Shown piece after piece: positions 25,636 through 34,332 of a stretch of DNA of 64,000 nucleotides; within the stretch, counting starts at the first letter, position 1, and each line of letters begins with the position of its first letter. The translations under genes were made by a program, and so were the position numbers. The notes below the pieces were generated by a model, which saw only the letters and a list, made by a program, of their open reading frames with translations, ran no database searches and was not told the origin of the DNA. Source of the stretch: Microvirga flavescens. GTDB taxonomy: Bacteria; Pseudomonadota; Alphaproteobacteria; Rhizobiales; Beijerinckiaceae. The stretch lies in the NCBI RefSeq assembly GCF_003290125.1, contig NZ_QMKH01000005.1:62001-126000 (forward strand). The letters run 5' to 3'.

Positions 25636-26085
25636 AGCGGGCGCCAGCCGCTGCTTGATGCGTCCAGCGAGGCCGTCGCGCACCTGGCGATAGGCCTCGA
25701 GCATCTGCTCGCGCGAGCCTTGCACGAGTGTCGGATCGGGCGTCGGCCAGTATTCGACATCCGCCGCGAGCGTGCGCGTCAGCTCGAGAGCAGCGTGGTG
25801 CGCTTCCGGTGAGAGGGAGATGATGAGGTCGAAGTTGAGCCCCTCCCACTCCTCCAGTTCTTCAAGTGTGCGCGGCTTGTGCTTCGAGGCATCGATGCCG
25901 ATCTCGTCGAGCACCTGAACCGCGAACGGATCTGTTTCGCTTTTGCGCACGCCCGCCGACTGCACATAGAACGACTTGCCGAAGTAGTAACGCGCGATGG
26001 CTTCGGCCATAGGGGAGCGAACCGCGTTCATGGCGCATACGAACAGCACCGAATGTATCTTTTTCGGGCTCTGCGCTACGTCCAA
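25624..26085 (-). CDS. Low-molecular-weight protein tyrosine phosphatase family protein
   Basis: 153 residues. The phosphatase P-loop CAMNAVRSPMAE keeps the C-x5-R signature near residues 17-23, and WPTPDPTLVQGS near residue 112 supplies the acid loop DP motif. Start is a TTG at 26083-26085, four bases after the UPF0262 stop and 7 nt after a GGCGGGG site. It belongs to the conserved alphaproteobacterial murA-hisD neighbourhood. Substrate unknown; the family also includes arsenate reductases, but the thioredoxin-linked Cys pair of ArsC is not evident. Confidence 0.85.
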   Translation of the reverse strand: MDVAQSPKKIHSVLFVCAMNAVRSPMAEAIARYYFGKSFYVQSAGVRKSETDPFAVQVLDEIGIDASKHKPRTLEELEEWEGLNFDLIISLSPEAHHAALELTRTLAADVEYWPTPDPTLVQGSREQMLEAYRQVRDGLAGRIKQRLAPALET

Positions 26086-26088
26086 GCG

Positions 26089-26574
26089 TCAACCCCGCCA
26101 GTGCAATGCGAAGATGAGCGTGAAGATGCGACGGGCCGTGTCGAAATCGACAACGATCTTGCCTTCAAGACGCTTCATCAGAAGATCCGCCGCCTCGTTG
26201 TGCAGGCCGCGCCGCCCCATGTCGATGGCCTCGATCTGCGAGGGTGAGCCGGAGCGGATGGCCTTGTAGTAGCTGTCGCAGATCATCTCGTAATCGCGGA
26301 TCACCCTGCGAAGCGGCGTGAGCGACAGATGATGCGTGACGAGCGTTTCGCCGCCTTGCGTGCGCACCTCGAAGCAAAGCCGCTTCTCGATCAGCGCGAT
26401 ATGCAGCGCATAAGGCCCGCCTTCATAGTTCGGCAGCGCGAAGGAGTTCTCTTCGATGATGTCGTAAATGGCGATGGCGCGCTCATGCTCCTGGTCGGGA
26501 TTGCCGCGACCGATGGAGCCCTCATCGAGCGTGACGGCGACAAGACGGCACCGTTCCTTTCCTCCGCTCGCCAT
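26089..26574 (-). CDS. UPF0262 family protein
   Basis: 161 residues. The UPF0262 pattern is clear: [22 protein letters not shown] near the start, [36 protein letters not shown] and [19 protein letters not shown]. No function is known for this alphaproteobacterial family. GGAG 5 nt before the ATG at 26572-26574 favours this start over the ATG at 26586. It follows hisD by a few bases and precedes the phosphatase, so all three should share a transcript. Confidence 0.9.
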   Translation of the reverse strand: MASGGKERCRLVAVTLDEGSIGRGNPDQEHERAIAIYDIIEENSFALPNYEGGPYALHIALIEKRLCFEVRTQGGETLVTHHLSLTPLRRVIRDYEMICDSYYKAIRSGSPSQIEAIDMGRRGLHNEAADLLMKRLEGKIVVDFDTARRIFTLIFALHWRG

Positions 26575-26589
26575 CCCCGCTCCCATCCG

Positions 26590-27882
26590 TCACATGTTCA
26601 GGCGGATCGCCACGGATCGCGCATGACCTTCGAGACCCTCCGAACGCCCCAGCGCGATGGCGGCGGGGCCGATCGCGCGCAGCGCATTCGCATCGCATTT
26701 CAGGATCGAGGTTCGCTTCATGAAGTCAAGCACGCCGAGGCCGGACGAGAACCGTGCGGAACGCGCGGTCGGCAGAACATGGTTCGGGCCGCCGACATAA
26801 TCGCCGATGGCTTCCGGCGTATGGCTACCGAGAAAGATCGCGCCCGCATTGCGGACCTTTGCGGCAAGAGCCTCCGCGTTCTCGGTTTCGATCTCGAGAT
26901 GCTCCGGCGCGAGGCGATCGATGAGGGAAATCGCATCGTCCAGTTTTTCAACCAGAATGATCGCGCCATAATCGCGCCAGCTCGCACCGGCGATCTCGGC
27001 CTTCGGCAGCGTCGTGAGCTGGCGCGCCACGGCTTTCTCAACCGCGTCGGCAAGGCTCGCGCTATCCGTGATCAGGATCGCCTGCGCCACCGGATCGTGC
27101 TCGGCCTGCGCCAGAAGATCGGCGGCGATCCAATCGGGATTCGCATGACGATCAGCAACGACGAGCACTTCGGAGGGCCCGGCGATCATGTCGATGCCGA
27201 CCTGCCCGAACACCCGGCGCTTGGCGGCGGCCACATAGGCGTTGCCGGGGCCGACGATCTTGGCCACCGACTGCACGACCTCAGTACCATAGGCGAGAGC
27301 GGCGACGGCCTGCGCGCCGCCAACGCGCACGATCTCATCGACACCGGCCAGCCGCGCGGCGACGAGCACGAGCGGGTTCGTCTCGCCGCGCGGGGTCGGC
27401 ACCGCCATCGCGATGCGCGGCACGCCAGCGACCTTCGCCGGAACCGCATTCATGAGAACGGAAGAGGGATAGCTCGCCCGTCCGCCCGGCACGTAGATGC
27501 CGACCGATTCAAGCGCCGTCCAGCGCCAGCCGAGCGTGACGCCGAGCGCGTCCGTGGTGAGGGAATCCTGCGGGCGCTGGGCGCGGTGATAGACCTCGAT
27601 GCGCTCCTTCGCGAGCCGGAGAGCATCAAGCTCCTCCTTCGCGCATTGCGCCTCGGCGGCGTCGATCTCCTCATCAGAGATGCGCAGGGTCTGCGGCGTC
27701 AAATCGAGAGCGTCGAAGCGGCGCGTGTAATCGATGAGGGCCTCATCGCCCCGCGCGACCACATCCTCGATGATTGTGCGGACCGCCTGGTCCACGTCCT
27801 CCGACACTTCGCGCTTGGCCGACAGAAGATCCGCGAAGGCTTTCGGGAACCCGGCGTCCCGGGCATCGAGCCGCTGCGCCAT
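26590..27882 (-). CDS. hisD: Histidinol dehydrogenase
   Basis: 430 residues, the standard size. Family blocks are intact: [72 protein letters not shown] and the C-terminal [18 protein letters not shown], with the Zn ligands Gln, His, Asp and His expected in those blocks. It is the last two-step oxidation of histidine synthesis, L-histidinol to L-histidine with two NAD+. Its ATG overlaps the DUF2948 stop by one base; the longer frame reaching 28335 is the DUF2948 shadow. Confidence 0.97.
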   Translation of the reverse strand: MAQRLDARDAGFPKAFADLLSAKREVSEDVDQAVRTIIEDVVARGDEALIDYTRRFDALDLTPQTLRISDEEIDAAEAQCAKEELDALRLAKERIEVYHRAQRPQDSLTTDALGVTLGWRWTALESVGIYVPGGRASYPSSVLMNAVPAKVAGVPRIAMAVPTPRGETNPLVLVAARLAGVDEIVRVGGAQAVAALAYGTEVVQSVAKIVGPGNAYVAAAKRRVFGQVGIDMIAGPSEVLVVADRHANPDWIAADLLAQAEHDPVAQAILITDSASLADAVEKAVARQLTTLPKAEIAGASWRDYGAIILVEKLDDAISLIDRLAPEHLEIETENAEALAAKVRNAGAIFLGSHTPEAIGDYVGGPNHVLPTARSARFSSGLGVLDFMKRTSILKCDANALRAIGPAAIALGRSEGLEGHARSVAIRLNM

Positions 27883-28325
27883 CAGGAGCGCTCCGCCGAT
27901 GTGTCGCCGTGCGAGGGGCGGCTCTCGGCCGCCCAGACGGGGCCCATGTCCTTCATCTGCATCTCGATGCACTCCACATCGACCTGAATCGCACCGCCAT
28001 CGGCGAAAATCAAAGTCGCGGTTCCGGATGGCGTATCCTTCTCCTCGAAGGAGATGGCAAGAAGATTGAGCACCGCATCCTGGTTTCTGGGGTCGATGCC
28101 GCGCAGGCGCACGGCCTTTACGCGCTCGAAATGCAGGCCCGCGAGGCGGCGCTGCGGCGGGGCCTTCGAGCCCTCCTCCCAGGCGAACCGCTTGGCGAGA
28201 ACAGCAAAGCGCCGCTCGCCGGGAAGGTAGGCCATATCGCCGACGCGGATGAGGGCATCCTGAAGATAGGCCGAGACGACCGTGAGATCTTCCGGATCGA
28301 GAGCGACGAGTTTCAAGAGATCCAT
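27882..28325 (-). CDS. DUF2948 family protein
   Basis: 147 residues. MDLLKLVALDPEDLTVVSAYLQDALI and FADGGAIQVDVECIEMQMKDMG are the conserved ends of DUF2948, a cytoplasmic alphaproteobacterial family always found upstream of hisD. Function unknown. The stop overlaps the hisD ATG by one base, showing translational coupling. Confidence 0.9.
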   Translation of the reverse strand: MDLLKLVALDPEDLTVVSAYLQDALIRVGDMAYLPGERRFAVLAKRFAWEEGSKAPPQRRLAGLHFERVKAVRLRGIDPRNQDAVLNLLAISFEEKDTPSGTATLIFADGGAIQVDVECIEMQMKDMGPVWAAESRPSHGDTSAERS

Positions 28326-28451
28326 CGGGCGGCAACCTCTTCTTGAGCTTTGAGAGCTACCTAGAGACGGCTTGCGGCTAGCGCAACCTTTGCGCTCACG
28401 GAAGGTTCACCTTTCAAACCGCATCATGGCTACGTCTGGAGAAAAAAGTCG

Positions 28452-28781
28452 ATGAAACACCTCGCCCTGGCCCTCTTCGCCCTCGTGGCGCTCGCGGGCC
28501 CGAGCTTTGCTCAATACTACGATCCCTATTACGGCCCCGGCCCCGGCTGGAACCGCCCGCCTCCGCCACCGCCCGGCTGGAGGCCGCCTCCCCCGCCTCA
28601 ACCCGGATGGGGACCGCCGCCCGGTCAACGCTGGAGGCAGCAGCAGCAGCGCCGTCAGATGGGTAATGTGTGCGTCACCTCGCGCGGAAGCTGCGAATAT
28701 CCGCAATATTTCCCGCGCAACACGCCCTGCCGCTGCGACATCCCCGGCTTCGGCACGAAGCGTGGCGCGATCGGCTATTGA
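28452..28781 (+). CDS. Secreted Pro/Gly/Tyr-rich small protein
   Basis: 109 residues. A signal peptide (MKHLALALFALVALAGPSFA) is followed by a proline-rich repeat-like segment built from PPPPPPGW and PPGQRW units (residues 35-60), a Gln/Arg run, then a cysteine motif CVTSRGSCEY and CRCDIPGFG with four Cys, probably two disulfides. Similar short exported proteins are widespread in rhizobia without known role. It is convergent with murA and shares a hairpin terminator with it. Confidence 0.75.
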   Translation: MKHLALALFALVALAGPSFAQYYDPYYGPGPGWNRPPPPPPGWRPPPPPQPGWGPPPGQRWRQQQQRRQMGNVCVTSRGSCEYPQYFPRNTPCRCDIPGFGTKRGAIGY

Positions 28782-28785
28782 TCCT

Positions 28786-28822
28786 GAAAAAGATCGGAGG
28801 CGTTGGAGCCTCCGATCTCTTT
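28786..28822. terminator. Bidirectional terminator between small secreted gene and murA
   Basis: AGATCGGAGGC (28791-28801) and GCCTCCGATCT (28808-28818) form an 11-bp stem. On the minus strand, murA side, it is followed by TTTTTCAGG, and on the plus strand by CTTTAT, so the minus direction is stronger. The right arm lies 3 bp past the murA stop codon. Confidence 0.85.
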
Positions 28823-30110
28823 ATCCCTTGATGCGCTCGATCTCGGCCCCGCAGCGCACGAGCTTGGCCTCGAGCGCCTCGAAGCCCCGGTCCAGATGGT
28901 AGACCCGGTTGATCGTGGTTTCGCCCTCGGCGGCAAGGCCCGCGATGACCAGCGACACCGACGCGCGAAGGTCTGTCGCCATGACCGGCGCACCCTTGAG
29001 AGTCGGAACACCCTCCACATAGGCGCTGTCGCCGTCGAGGCGGATCTTCGCGCCGAGGCGGGCCAGCTCCTGCACATGCATGAACCGGTTCTCGAAAATC
29101 GTCTCGCGGATGCGCGAGGTACCGCTGGCCTTGGTCATCAGGGCCATGAACTGCGCCTGCAAGTCGGTCGGGAAGCCGGGGAACGGGTCCGTCGTCATAT
29201 CCACGGCCTTGATGCCGTTGCCGTTGCGGCGGACGCGGATCGAGTTGTCCGTAGAGGTGATTTCCGCCCCGGCTTGTTTCAGCACGTCGAGGGCGAATGC
29301 CAAAAGTTCGGGCCGGGTATTCTCCAGCGTGACATCGCCCCCCGTCATGGCGACCGCCATCGCGTAGGTGCCTGTCTCGATCCGGTCGGGCAGGACGTCG
29401 TGGGACGCGCCGTGCAGGCGCTCCACGCCCTCCACGACGATCTCGCTCTCGCCCGCGCCGCGGATCTTCGCGCCCATCTTGATGAGGCAATCAGCAAGAT
29501 CCACCACCTCCGGCTCGCGGGCGGCGTTCTTGATGACGGTCGTGCCCTTGGCAAGGGTCGCCGCCATGAGCGCCACATGGGTGCCGCCGACGGTCACCTT
29601 CGGGAACTCAATGGTCGCGCCGGTGAGCCCCTTGGGAGCCTTTGCAACCACATAGCCGCCGTCGATTTCGATCTCCGCACCGAGCTTTTCCAGCGCCATG
29701 ATGAGAAGATCGACCGGCCGCGTGCCGATGGCGCAGCCGCCGGGCATCGACACCCGCGCCTCGCCGAGGCGGGCAACGAGGGGGGCGATGACCCAGAAAC
29801 TCGCCCGCATGGTCGAGACCAGCTCATAAGGCGCGCAGGTATCAATGACCGAGCGGGCGGTGAGGCGGATGGTCTGCCCCGTCTCCGAGGTTTCGCCCGG
29901 ACGGCGGCCCGCGATCATGTGATCGACGCCGAAATTGCTCAAAATCCGCAGGAGCGAGGAAATGTCGGCAAGGCGCGGCACGTTGCCGAGCTCCAGCGTT
30001 TCCTCGGTGAGCAGACTCGCGATCATCAGGGGCAGCGCCGCGTTCTTGGCGCCGGAGATCGGAATCGTGCCGTTGAGAGGCGCCCCACCACGAATGCGAA
30101 TGCGATCCAT
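28821..30110 (-). CDS. murA: UDP-N-acetylglucosamine 1-carboxyvinyltransferase
   Basis: 429 residues from the ATG at 30108-30110, which opens [20 protein letters not shown] as usual for MurA. The catalytic loop [13 protein letters not shown] holds the active cysteine near residue 115, the residue that fosfomycin alkylates. Other blocks include [16 protein letters not shown] and GYPTDLQAQ-like [14 protein letters not shown]. It makes the first committed step of peptidoglycan synthesis from UDP-GlcNAc and PEP. The longer frame to 30149 lacks a ribosome-binding site. A small gene lies 49 bp upstream. Confidence 0.97.
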   Translation of the reverse strand: MDRIRIRGGAPLNGTIPISGAKNAALPLMIASLLTEETLELGNVPRLADISSLLRILSNFGVDHMIAGRRPGETSETGQTIRLTARSVIDTCAPYELVSTMRASFWVIAPLVARLGEARVSMPGGCAIGTRPVDLLIMALEKLGAEIEIDGGYVVAKAPKGLTGATIEFPKVTVGGTHVALMAATLAKGTTVIKNAAREPEVVDLADCLIKMGAKIRGAGESEIVVEGVERLHGASHDVLPDRIETGTYAMAVAMTGGDVTLENTRPELLAFALDVLKQAGAEITSTDNSIRVRRNGNGIKAVDMTTDPFPGFPTDLQAQFMALMTKASGTSRIRETIFENRFMHVQELARLGAKIRLDGDSAYVEGVPTLKGAPVMATDLRASVSLVIAGLAAEGETTINRVYHLDRGFEALEAKLVRCGAEIERIKG

Positions 30111-30159
30111 GAAATGTCCCTTGCAGCAATGGGCCGCGTGCGGCCTCATGAAATAAAAG

Positions 30160-30318
30160 TCACGCAGGCTTGTCGTCCGTCCGCTTCGGCTCCGGCCCGT
30201 CCGCAGCCTCCGGCTTCACGGCCTGCCGGCCACGAGCTTGAGCCTTGCGACGCTTAAGATTCTCTTTCAAAGCCGCCTTCAGGCGGTCGGCTTTTTCTTG
30301 CGATTTTCCGTCAGACAT
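30160..30318 (-). CDS. Short basic conserved protein upstream of murA
   Basis: 52 residues, ATG at 30316-30318 and TGA at 30160-30162. The sequence is almost wholly charged: [19 protein letters not shown], then [13 protein letters not shown] and an acidic-basic tail. A conserved [20 protein letters not shown] core recurs in small genes next to murA in this order, from memory of such loci. A helical, possibly RNA-binding peptide is plausible; no function is known. It is too short for common ORF cut-offs. Confidence 0.7.
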   Translation of the reverse strand: MSDGKSQEKADRLKAALKENLKRRKAQARGRQAVKPEAADGPEPKRTDDKPA

Positions 30319-30398
30319 GTTTCACGCGACCCATCGTCGCCTTTTCAGATAAAGGCTTCGCAAACGGGCCTCAACCCGCTTAATCAGTGTCGCAGGCT

Positions 30399-30412
30399 TT
30401 GACCGAGATCAA
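30399..30412 (+). promoter_or_regulatory. FNR/FixK-type box upstream of hemA
   Basis: TTGACCGAGATCAA fits TTGAY-N4-RTCAA, the site of FNR, FixK and FnrL regulators. It is centred about 70 bp before the hemA start. Oxygen-responsive hemA control by FnrL or FixK is established in alphaproteobacteria, so the call fits its location. Confidence 0.6.
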
Positions 30413-30474
30413 TGCCGATCCTGGCGCGGCTCCCTATTTTCCCGGGGCGTTGCGTTACCGCATCCGGTGAGATG

Positions 30475-31722
30475 ATGGACTATCAAGACTTCTTTGCCTC
30501 CGCTCTCGATCGCCTCAAGGAAGAAAGGCGTTATCGCGTTTTTGCCGATATCGAGAGGCAGGCAGGCCGCTTTCCTTCCGCGACCTGGCACAGCCCTCAA
30601 GGCCCCCGCGACATCACCGTGTGGTGCTCCAACGATTACCTCGGCATGGGGCAGAACAAAGGCGTGATGCGGGCGATGGTCGAAACCGCCTGGCGCGCCG
30701 GCACGGGCGCGGGCGGCACCCGCAACATTTCCGGCAACAGCCACCCCATCGTGGAGCTGGAGGCCGAGCTGGCCGACCTTCACGGCAAGGAGGCGGGCCT
30801 CGTCTTCACCTCCGGCTACGTCTCGAATCAGACCGGCATCGCGACCATCGCGAAGCTCATTCCGAACTGCCTCATTCTCTCGGACGCCCTCAACCACAAT
30901 TCCATGATCGAGGGCGTGCGCCAGTCCGGCTGCGAGAAGACGATTTTCCGCCACAACGACCTCGCCCACCTCGAAGAGCTGCTTCAGACCGCCGGCGACA
31001 GGCCGAAGCTCATCGTTTTCGAGAGCGTCTATTCGATGGATGGGGATGTTTCCCCAATCCATGCGATCTGCGACCTCGCCGAGCGCTACAACGCCATGAC
31101 CTATCTGGACGAGGTCCACGCGGTCGGCATGTACGGCCCGCGCGGCGGCGGCATCGCCGAGCGCGAGGAGGCGATGCACCGGGTCGACGTGATCGAGGGC
31201 ACGCTGGGCAAGGCTTTCGGCGTCATGGGCGGCTATATCACGGCCTCCCGCGCCGTCATCGATGCCGTGCGCAGCTTCGCGCCTGGCTTCATCTTCACCA
31301 CCGCCCTGCCCCCGGCGGTCGCGGCCGCCGCCACCGCCTCGGTGCGCCATCTCAAGGCATCTTCCGAGGAGCGCACCCGGCAGCACCTCCAGGTCGCCCG
31401 CACCAAGGCGGCGCTGGCCCGCGCCGGCCTGCCGGTGCTCGCGACCGAAACCCATATCGTTCCGGTGATGGTGGGCAATGCGGAGGCCTGCAAGGCCGCG
31501 TCCGACCGGCTTCTGGACGTCCACGGCATCTACATCCAGCCGATCAACTACCCCACGGTGCCGCGCGGCACCGAGCGCCTGCGGATCACCCCCACCCCAC
31601 TCCACTCGGAGGCGCATATCGCCGCGCTCACCAAGGCGCTGGTGGAGGTGTGGACTACGCTCAAGCTTCCCTTGAATCCGCAACGGCAAGCCGAATCGGA
31701 CGCAGGGACACAAGCCGCCTGA
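30475..31722 (+). CDS. hemA: 5-aminolevulinate synthase (ALAS)
   Basis: 415 residues. ALAS blocks are intact: [36 protein letters not shown] with the substrate glycine-rich turn, [15 protein letters not shown] and the pyridoxal-phosphate lysine in [13 protein letters not shown] near residue 248. It condenses glycine and succinyl-CoA, the first step of haem and corrinoid synthesis in alphaproteobacteria. GGTGA 4 nt before the ATG at 30475 selects that codon; earlier in-frame starts give the non-family prefix MPILARLP. An FNR-like box upstream suggests oxygen control. Confidence 0.97.
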   Translation: MDYQDFFASALDRLKEERRYRVFADIERQAGRFPSATWHSPQGPRDITVWCSNDYLGMGQNKGVMRAMVETAWRAGTGAGGTRNISGNSHPIVELEAELADLHGKEAGLVFTSGYVSNQTGIATIAKLIPNCLILSDALNHNSMIEGVRQSGCEKTIFRHNDLAHLEELLQTAGDRPKLIVFESVYSMDGDVSPIHAICDLAERYNAMTYLDEVHAVGMYGPRGGGIAEREEAMHRVDVIEGTLGKAFGVMGGYITASRAVIDAVRSFAPGFIFTTALPPAVAAAATASVRHLKASSEERTRQHLQVARTKAALARAGLPVLATETHIVPVMVGNAEACKAASDRLLDVHGIYIQPINYPTVPRGTERLRITPTPLHSEAHIAALTKALVEVWTTLKLPLNPQRQAESDAGTQAA

Positions 31723-31847
31723 CCGGGAAACGGGGGCTTGGGACCCCCTTTCGGCCCCAAGCCACGAAACACCCAATATTTTTCACTTTCAAACTTGCGC
31801 CGGCCGCCACCCTGTGGCACTAACCGGCCCGCTTCGAAACAAAGCGC

Positions 31848-31925
<78 letters not shown>

Positions 31926-32273
31926 TTCTTTGGAAAGTAAGAATTTTAGCGGCCCGTGAACGCGCATAGCCGCGCCTCTCTGCCGAGCGCCTGTCCGCCC
32001 CAATAAGCTTGCCTCTGCCCGTATCGCCACCGGCACTCCAAATCCATAAAAGCATGGATTTCATCCTCGCCGACGCCGATCCGATGGCCGGTGTGCGGAA
32101 GGTCGATATCGTCGAGACGCTTCGCCCCTGAATGAGGCGGCGCACAGACGCGAAATCATCCGCGATTGTTACGGTGATCATGCCATCACCACTGGGCGAG
32201 TCGAGGCGCTGGCCTTCACAACTACGCTAGGGATTTGCTACTTAGATGCCGCAATTTTAGGTGGCGACCCTCA
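31926..32273. other. Apparently decayed sequence after tRNA-Thr
   Basis: No intact gene could be called in this 348-bp stretch. Short plus-strand open fragments are present, such as 32054-32131 (MDFILADADPMAGVRKVDIV, ending LRP) and another near 32131-32240 in a different frame (DCYGDHAITTGRVEALAF). They lack ribosome-binding sites and look like remains of lost genes. Confidence 0.4.
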
Positions 32274-33299
32274 ATGCTTCAGAAAATCCGGTCCCTCTTT
32301 ACGAAGCCAGAAGGGATCTCTGTGGGCGACCTTCGGGCGCATCGTTGGCATACTGAAGAGCCCTCCAGGTCCTTCAACCCCAATGTTCCGACCATGTTGA
32401 GCGAATATGAGCGCCGGATGCTCCATTGGTTCGCATCTCGCGCCTATACGGGGCGAGGTGATATCGCCGATCTCGGATGTTTCCTTGGCGGTTCGACAGT
32501 GTCACTGGCTCAGGGCCTTGCCGATAATCCTCGCGGCCCCTTCGGGCGAAGGATCATCCATTCGTTCGATATGTTCGTCTGCCCTCAGGACCCGTATACC
32601 GAAGACCTTATTGGAGACACGAAGCGCCCGGGCGATTCCGTCCTCGATCTCTATGAAGCGAACGTCGGCCAACATAGTCATCTCGTCAGAACTTACGCTG
32701 GTGACCTCCTAGAGCAGAAGTACGAGGGACGCGATCTCGAGATCCTCTTCATTGACGTCGCAAAAACCGTAGACCTCAACGACTTCATCCTCGACAACTT
32801 CCTCTCACGAACCCTAAAGAGCGGAGCGATTGTCATCCATCAGGATTACAATCATGCATGGCTTCCTTGGGTCCACTGGACTGCGAACGCCTTGCGGCCA
32901 TACTCCGACTTCATCTGCGATCAGGAGGGGTCGCGAGTGCAGTTCCTTCGAGAGCGCCCGCCGCGCCACGTCCTCAAGCAATGTCGCTCCGATGGTATGA
33001 GCTTTGAAGACCGGTGCGCCGTTCTCGCCGATGAGATCGCCCGAAATGAGAACCGCTATTCGGCGGCCTTGGTTGCGATGGGCCTCGCCTGGTTCACCTT
33101 CCTTCACAAGGGGGCATCTGCTGGCCTGGATCTCCTTAACCCCGACCAGCAGCCGCTTTTGCGCGAACCGTGGATCCCCGATCAGGTTGCCGAGATGCGC
33201 AAGTGGATGACGACCTGGAAGGATATTCACGGATACAACCGATACCATGAGACGTTCTTCAGCCCCGTTGGCGCTGAAGGTCGATATCTCGCAGGGTAA
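32274..33299 (+). CDS. TylF/MacrocinOMT-like SAM-dependent methyltransferase
   Basis: 341 residues from the ATG at 32274, preceded by AGGTGG 9 nt away. Motif I of the Rossmann fold reads DIADLGCFLGGSTVSLAQGL near residue 64, and LEILFIDVAKTVDLNDFILD followed by LKSGAIVIHQDYNHAW marks the later strands with an acidic metal or SAM site, as in TylF-type O-methyltransferases. The C-terminal 110 residues are specific to this protein. Substrate unknown. Codon use and GC are lower than in neighbouring genes. It lies between two copies of a tRNA-Thr 3' end, so transfer is likely. Confidence 0.6.
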   Translation: MLQKIRSLFTKPEGISVGDLRAHRWHTEEPSRSFNPNVPTMLSEYERRMLHWFASRAYTGRGDIADLGCFLGGSTVSLAQGLADNPRGPFGRRIIHSFDMFVCPQDPYTEDLIGDTKRPGDSVLDLYEANVGQHSHLVRTYAGDLLEQKYEGRDLEILFIDVAKTVDLNDFILDNFLSRTLKSGAIVIHQDYNHAWLPWVHWTANALRPYSDFICDQEGSRVQFLRERPPRHVLKQCRSDGMSFEDRCAVLADEIARNENRYSAALVAMGLAWFTFLHKGASAGLDLLNPDQQPLLREPWIPDQVAEMRKWMTTWKDIHGYNRYHETFFSPVGAEGRYLAG

Positions 33300-33321
33300 T
33301 CAGATCTCCTCAAAGGCAACA

Positions 33322-33516
33322 TCAACTGCCATCGGAGTCGATGGCGGCCAGAACGCCAGCTTCCTTTGCGAAGCAGGCCTGAACGTGTGAGGCGACCGCC
33401 ATCGCTAGTGCCGTGATAGCGTCCTTACCGAGATCGACAAACCCGGTCGCTACCTTGAACTTCACGTTAGGAAACGCCGAGAGATCAATCCTCTCTGGCA
33501 CACCATTTCCTGAAAA
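33322..33516 (-). pseudogene. 5'-truncated phage-tail-like remnant (DUF4376-like)
   Basis: 64 residues are open on the minus strand between a stop at 33517-33519 and TGA at 33322-33324, with no usable ATG near the beginning. VPERIDLSAFPNVKFKV and ITALAMAVASHVQACFAKEA resemble the C-terminal part of DUF4376-type phage tail proteins. That match is from memory and not certain. The missing start and isolated position indicate a broken gene. Its 5' side overlaps the second tRNA-like repeat. Confidence 0.45.
33478..33508 (+). repeat. tRNA-Thr 3'-end repeat, right copy (possible attR)
   Basis: 31 bp matching 31894-31925 except for one substitution (A for T in the T loop) and one missing G before CACCA. 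The extent, about 30 of 32 positions, exceeds chance for an unrelated intergenic site. No complete tRNA is present here. Confidence 0.6.
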
Positions 33517-33577
33517 TCAGCTTCTTCCCGGTCTTTGAGAAAACTGGCCCGTTTACCCGGCTGCGTTTTGACGCGCC

Positions 33578-33931
33578 TTAGAGGACACCCACCCGCTCAA
33601 AGAGAGCCGTGCCCCAGACGAGTCCCGCGATCACGAGGGCGCAGAAGACGGCAGCGGAGCCGAAGTCCTTCACGCGGCCGATGGCGGGGTGGTGGTCGGG
33701 GTTGACGTGGTCGCAGAGCTTTTCGACCGCGGTGTTGAGGAATTCGGCAACGAGGAGCAGGAGGATCGTGCTCACGAGCGCCACCCGGACCCAGGCCGTC
33801 GTCCCAATCAGGAACGAGAGGGGGACGGCAATGGCGAGCAGGATGAACTCCTGCCTCACGGCCCGTTCCGTGGCGGCGGCGACACGGATCCCGCGCCAGG
33901 AATTCAGAAAGGCAGCCCAGATCTCGTTCAT
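33578..33931 (-). CDS. dgkA: Diacylglycerol kinase, DgkA family
   Basis: 117 residues from the ATG at 33929-33931; the frame extends to 34027 but family sequence starts at MNEIWAAFLNSWRGIR. Three membrane helices are evident and the active motif AEFLNTAVEKLCD (residues about 62-74) is intact, as is RVKDFGSAAVFCAL. DgkA phosphorylates diacylglycerol in the inner membrane and recycles lipid left from membrane-derived oligosaccharide or osmoregulated glucan synthesis. It stands alone on the minus strand. Confidence 0.92.
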   Translation of the reverse strand: MNEIWAAFLNSWRGIRVAAATERAVRQEFILLAIAVPLSFLIGTTAWVRVALVSTILLLLVAEFLNTAVEKLCDHVNPDHHPAIGRVKDFGSAAVFCALVIAGLVWGTALFERVGVL

Positions 33932-34109
33932 CGTCACATCCCGTGTGGTCTGGCGCGCAATACAATCCGCATGCGTTTGGGGCAACCCCGCCCTCAACAG
34001 GGCCATGACCGCGCAGCCAACCGGCAATGGCGAAAGACAGCCCCGTGCGCCAGGGCACTTCCCTTCTTTCGTAAAGAACTAGGCTTCAAGCTCCCTCAAG
34101 CCGGGACGG

Positions 34110-34289
34110 ATGATCATGAGCTCGAAATATTCAGCCTTTCGCGCCAGCTACAGCGCCAGCCGATCGGGCAGGCCGGATTCGGAGATCGATAATCGCCTGC
34201 TCGTCGCCACCGCGCTCATTCTCGCGGGGCTCTCCCTCGGGATTTTTACCTGGCTCAGTTCTGACCAATTTCTGATAGCGATCCACTAG
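34110..34289 (+). CDS. Small single-span membrane protein
   Basis: 59 residues, ATG at 34110 (a second ATG at 34116 is possible) and TAG at 34287-34289. GGGACGG lies just upstream. Residues 1-28 are Ser/Arg-rich (SAFRASYSASRSGRP), and about 32-52 form one membrane segment, LLVATALILAGLSLGIFTWL. No family is recognised. It is too short for usual cut-offs, and the stop is 4 bp before a dispersed repeat. Confidence 0.5.
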   Translation: MIMSSKYSAFRASYSASRSGRPDSEIDNRLLVATALILAGLSLGIFTWLSSDQFLIAIH

Positions 34290-34293
34290 CTGA

Positions 34294-34331
34294 CCCGGGC
34301 AACACCCGGTTTCCACTTGTTCTGATCATGC
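34294..34331. repeat. Dispersed palindromic intergenic repeat, copy 2
   Basis: 38 bp matching 8878-8915: the last 26 bp (CCGGTTTCCACTTGTTCTGA and the GATCATGC end) are identical, and the CCGGGC part differs by small changes. The left GCATGATC half-site is missing here. It lies 1 bp from the stop codon of the next minus-strand gene. Confidence 0.7.
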
Positions 34332-34332
34332 C

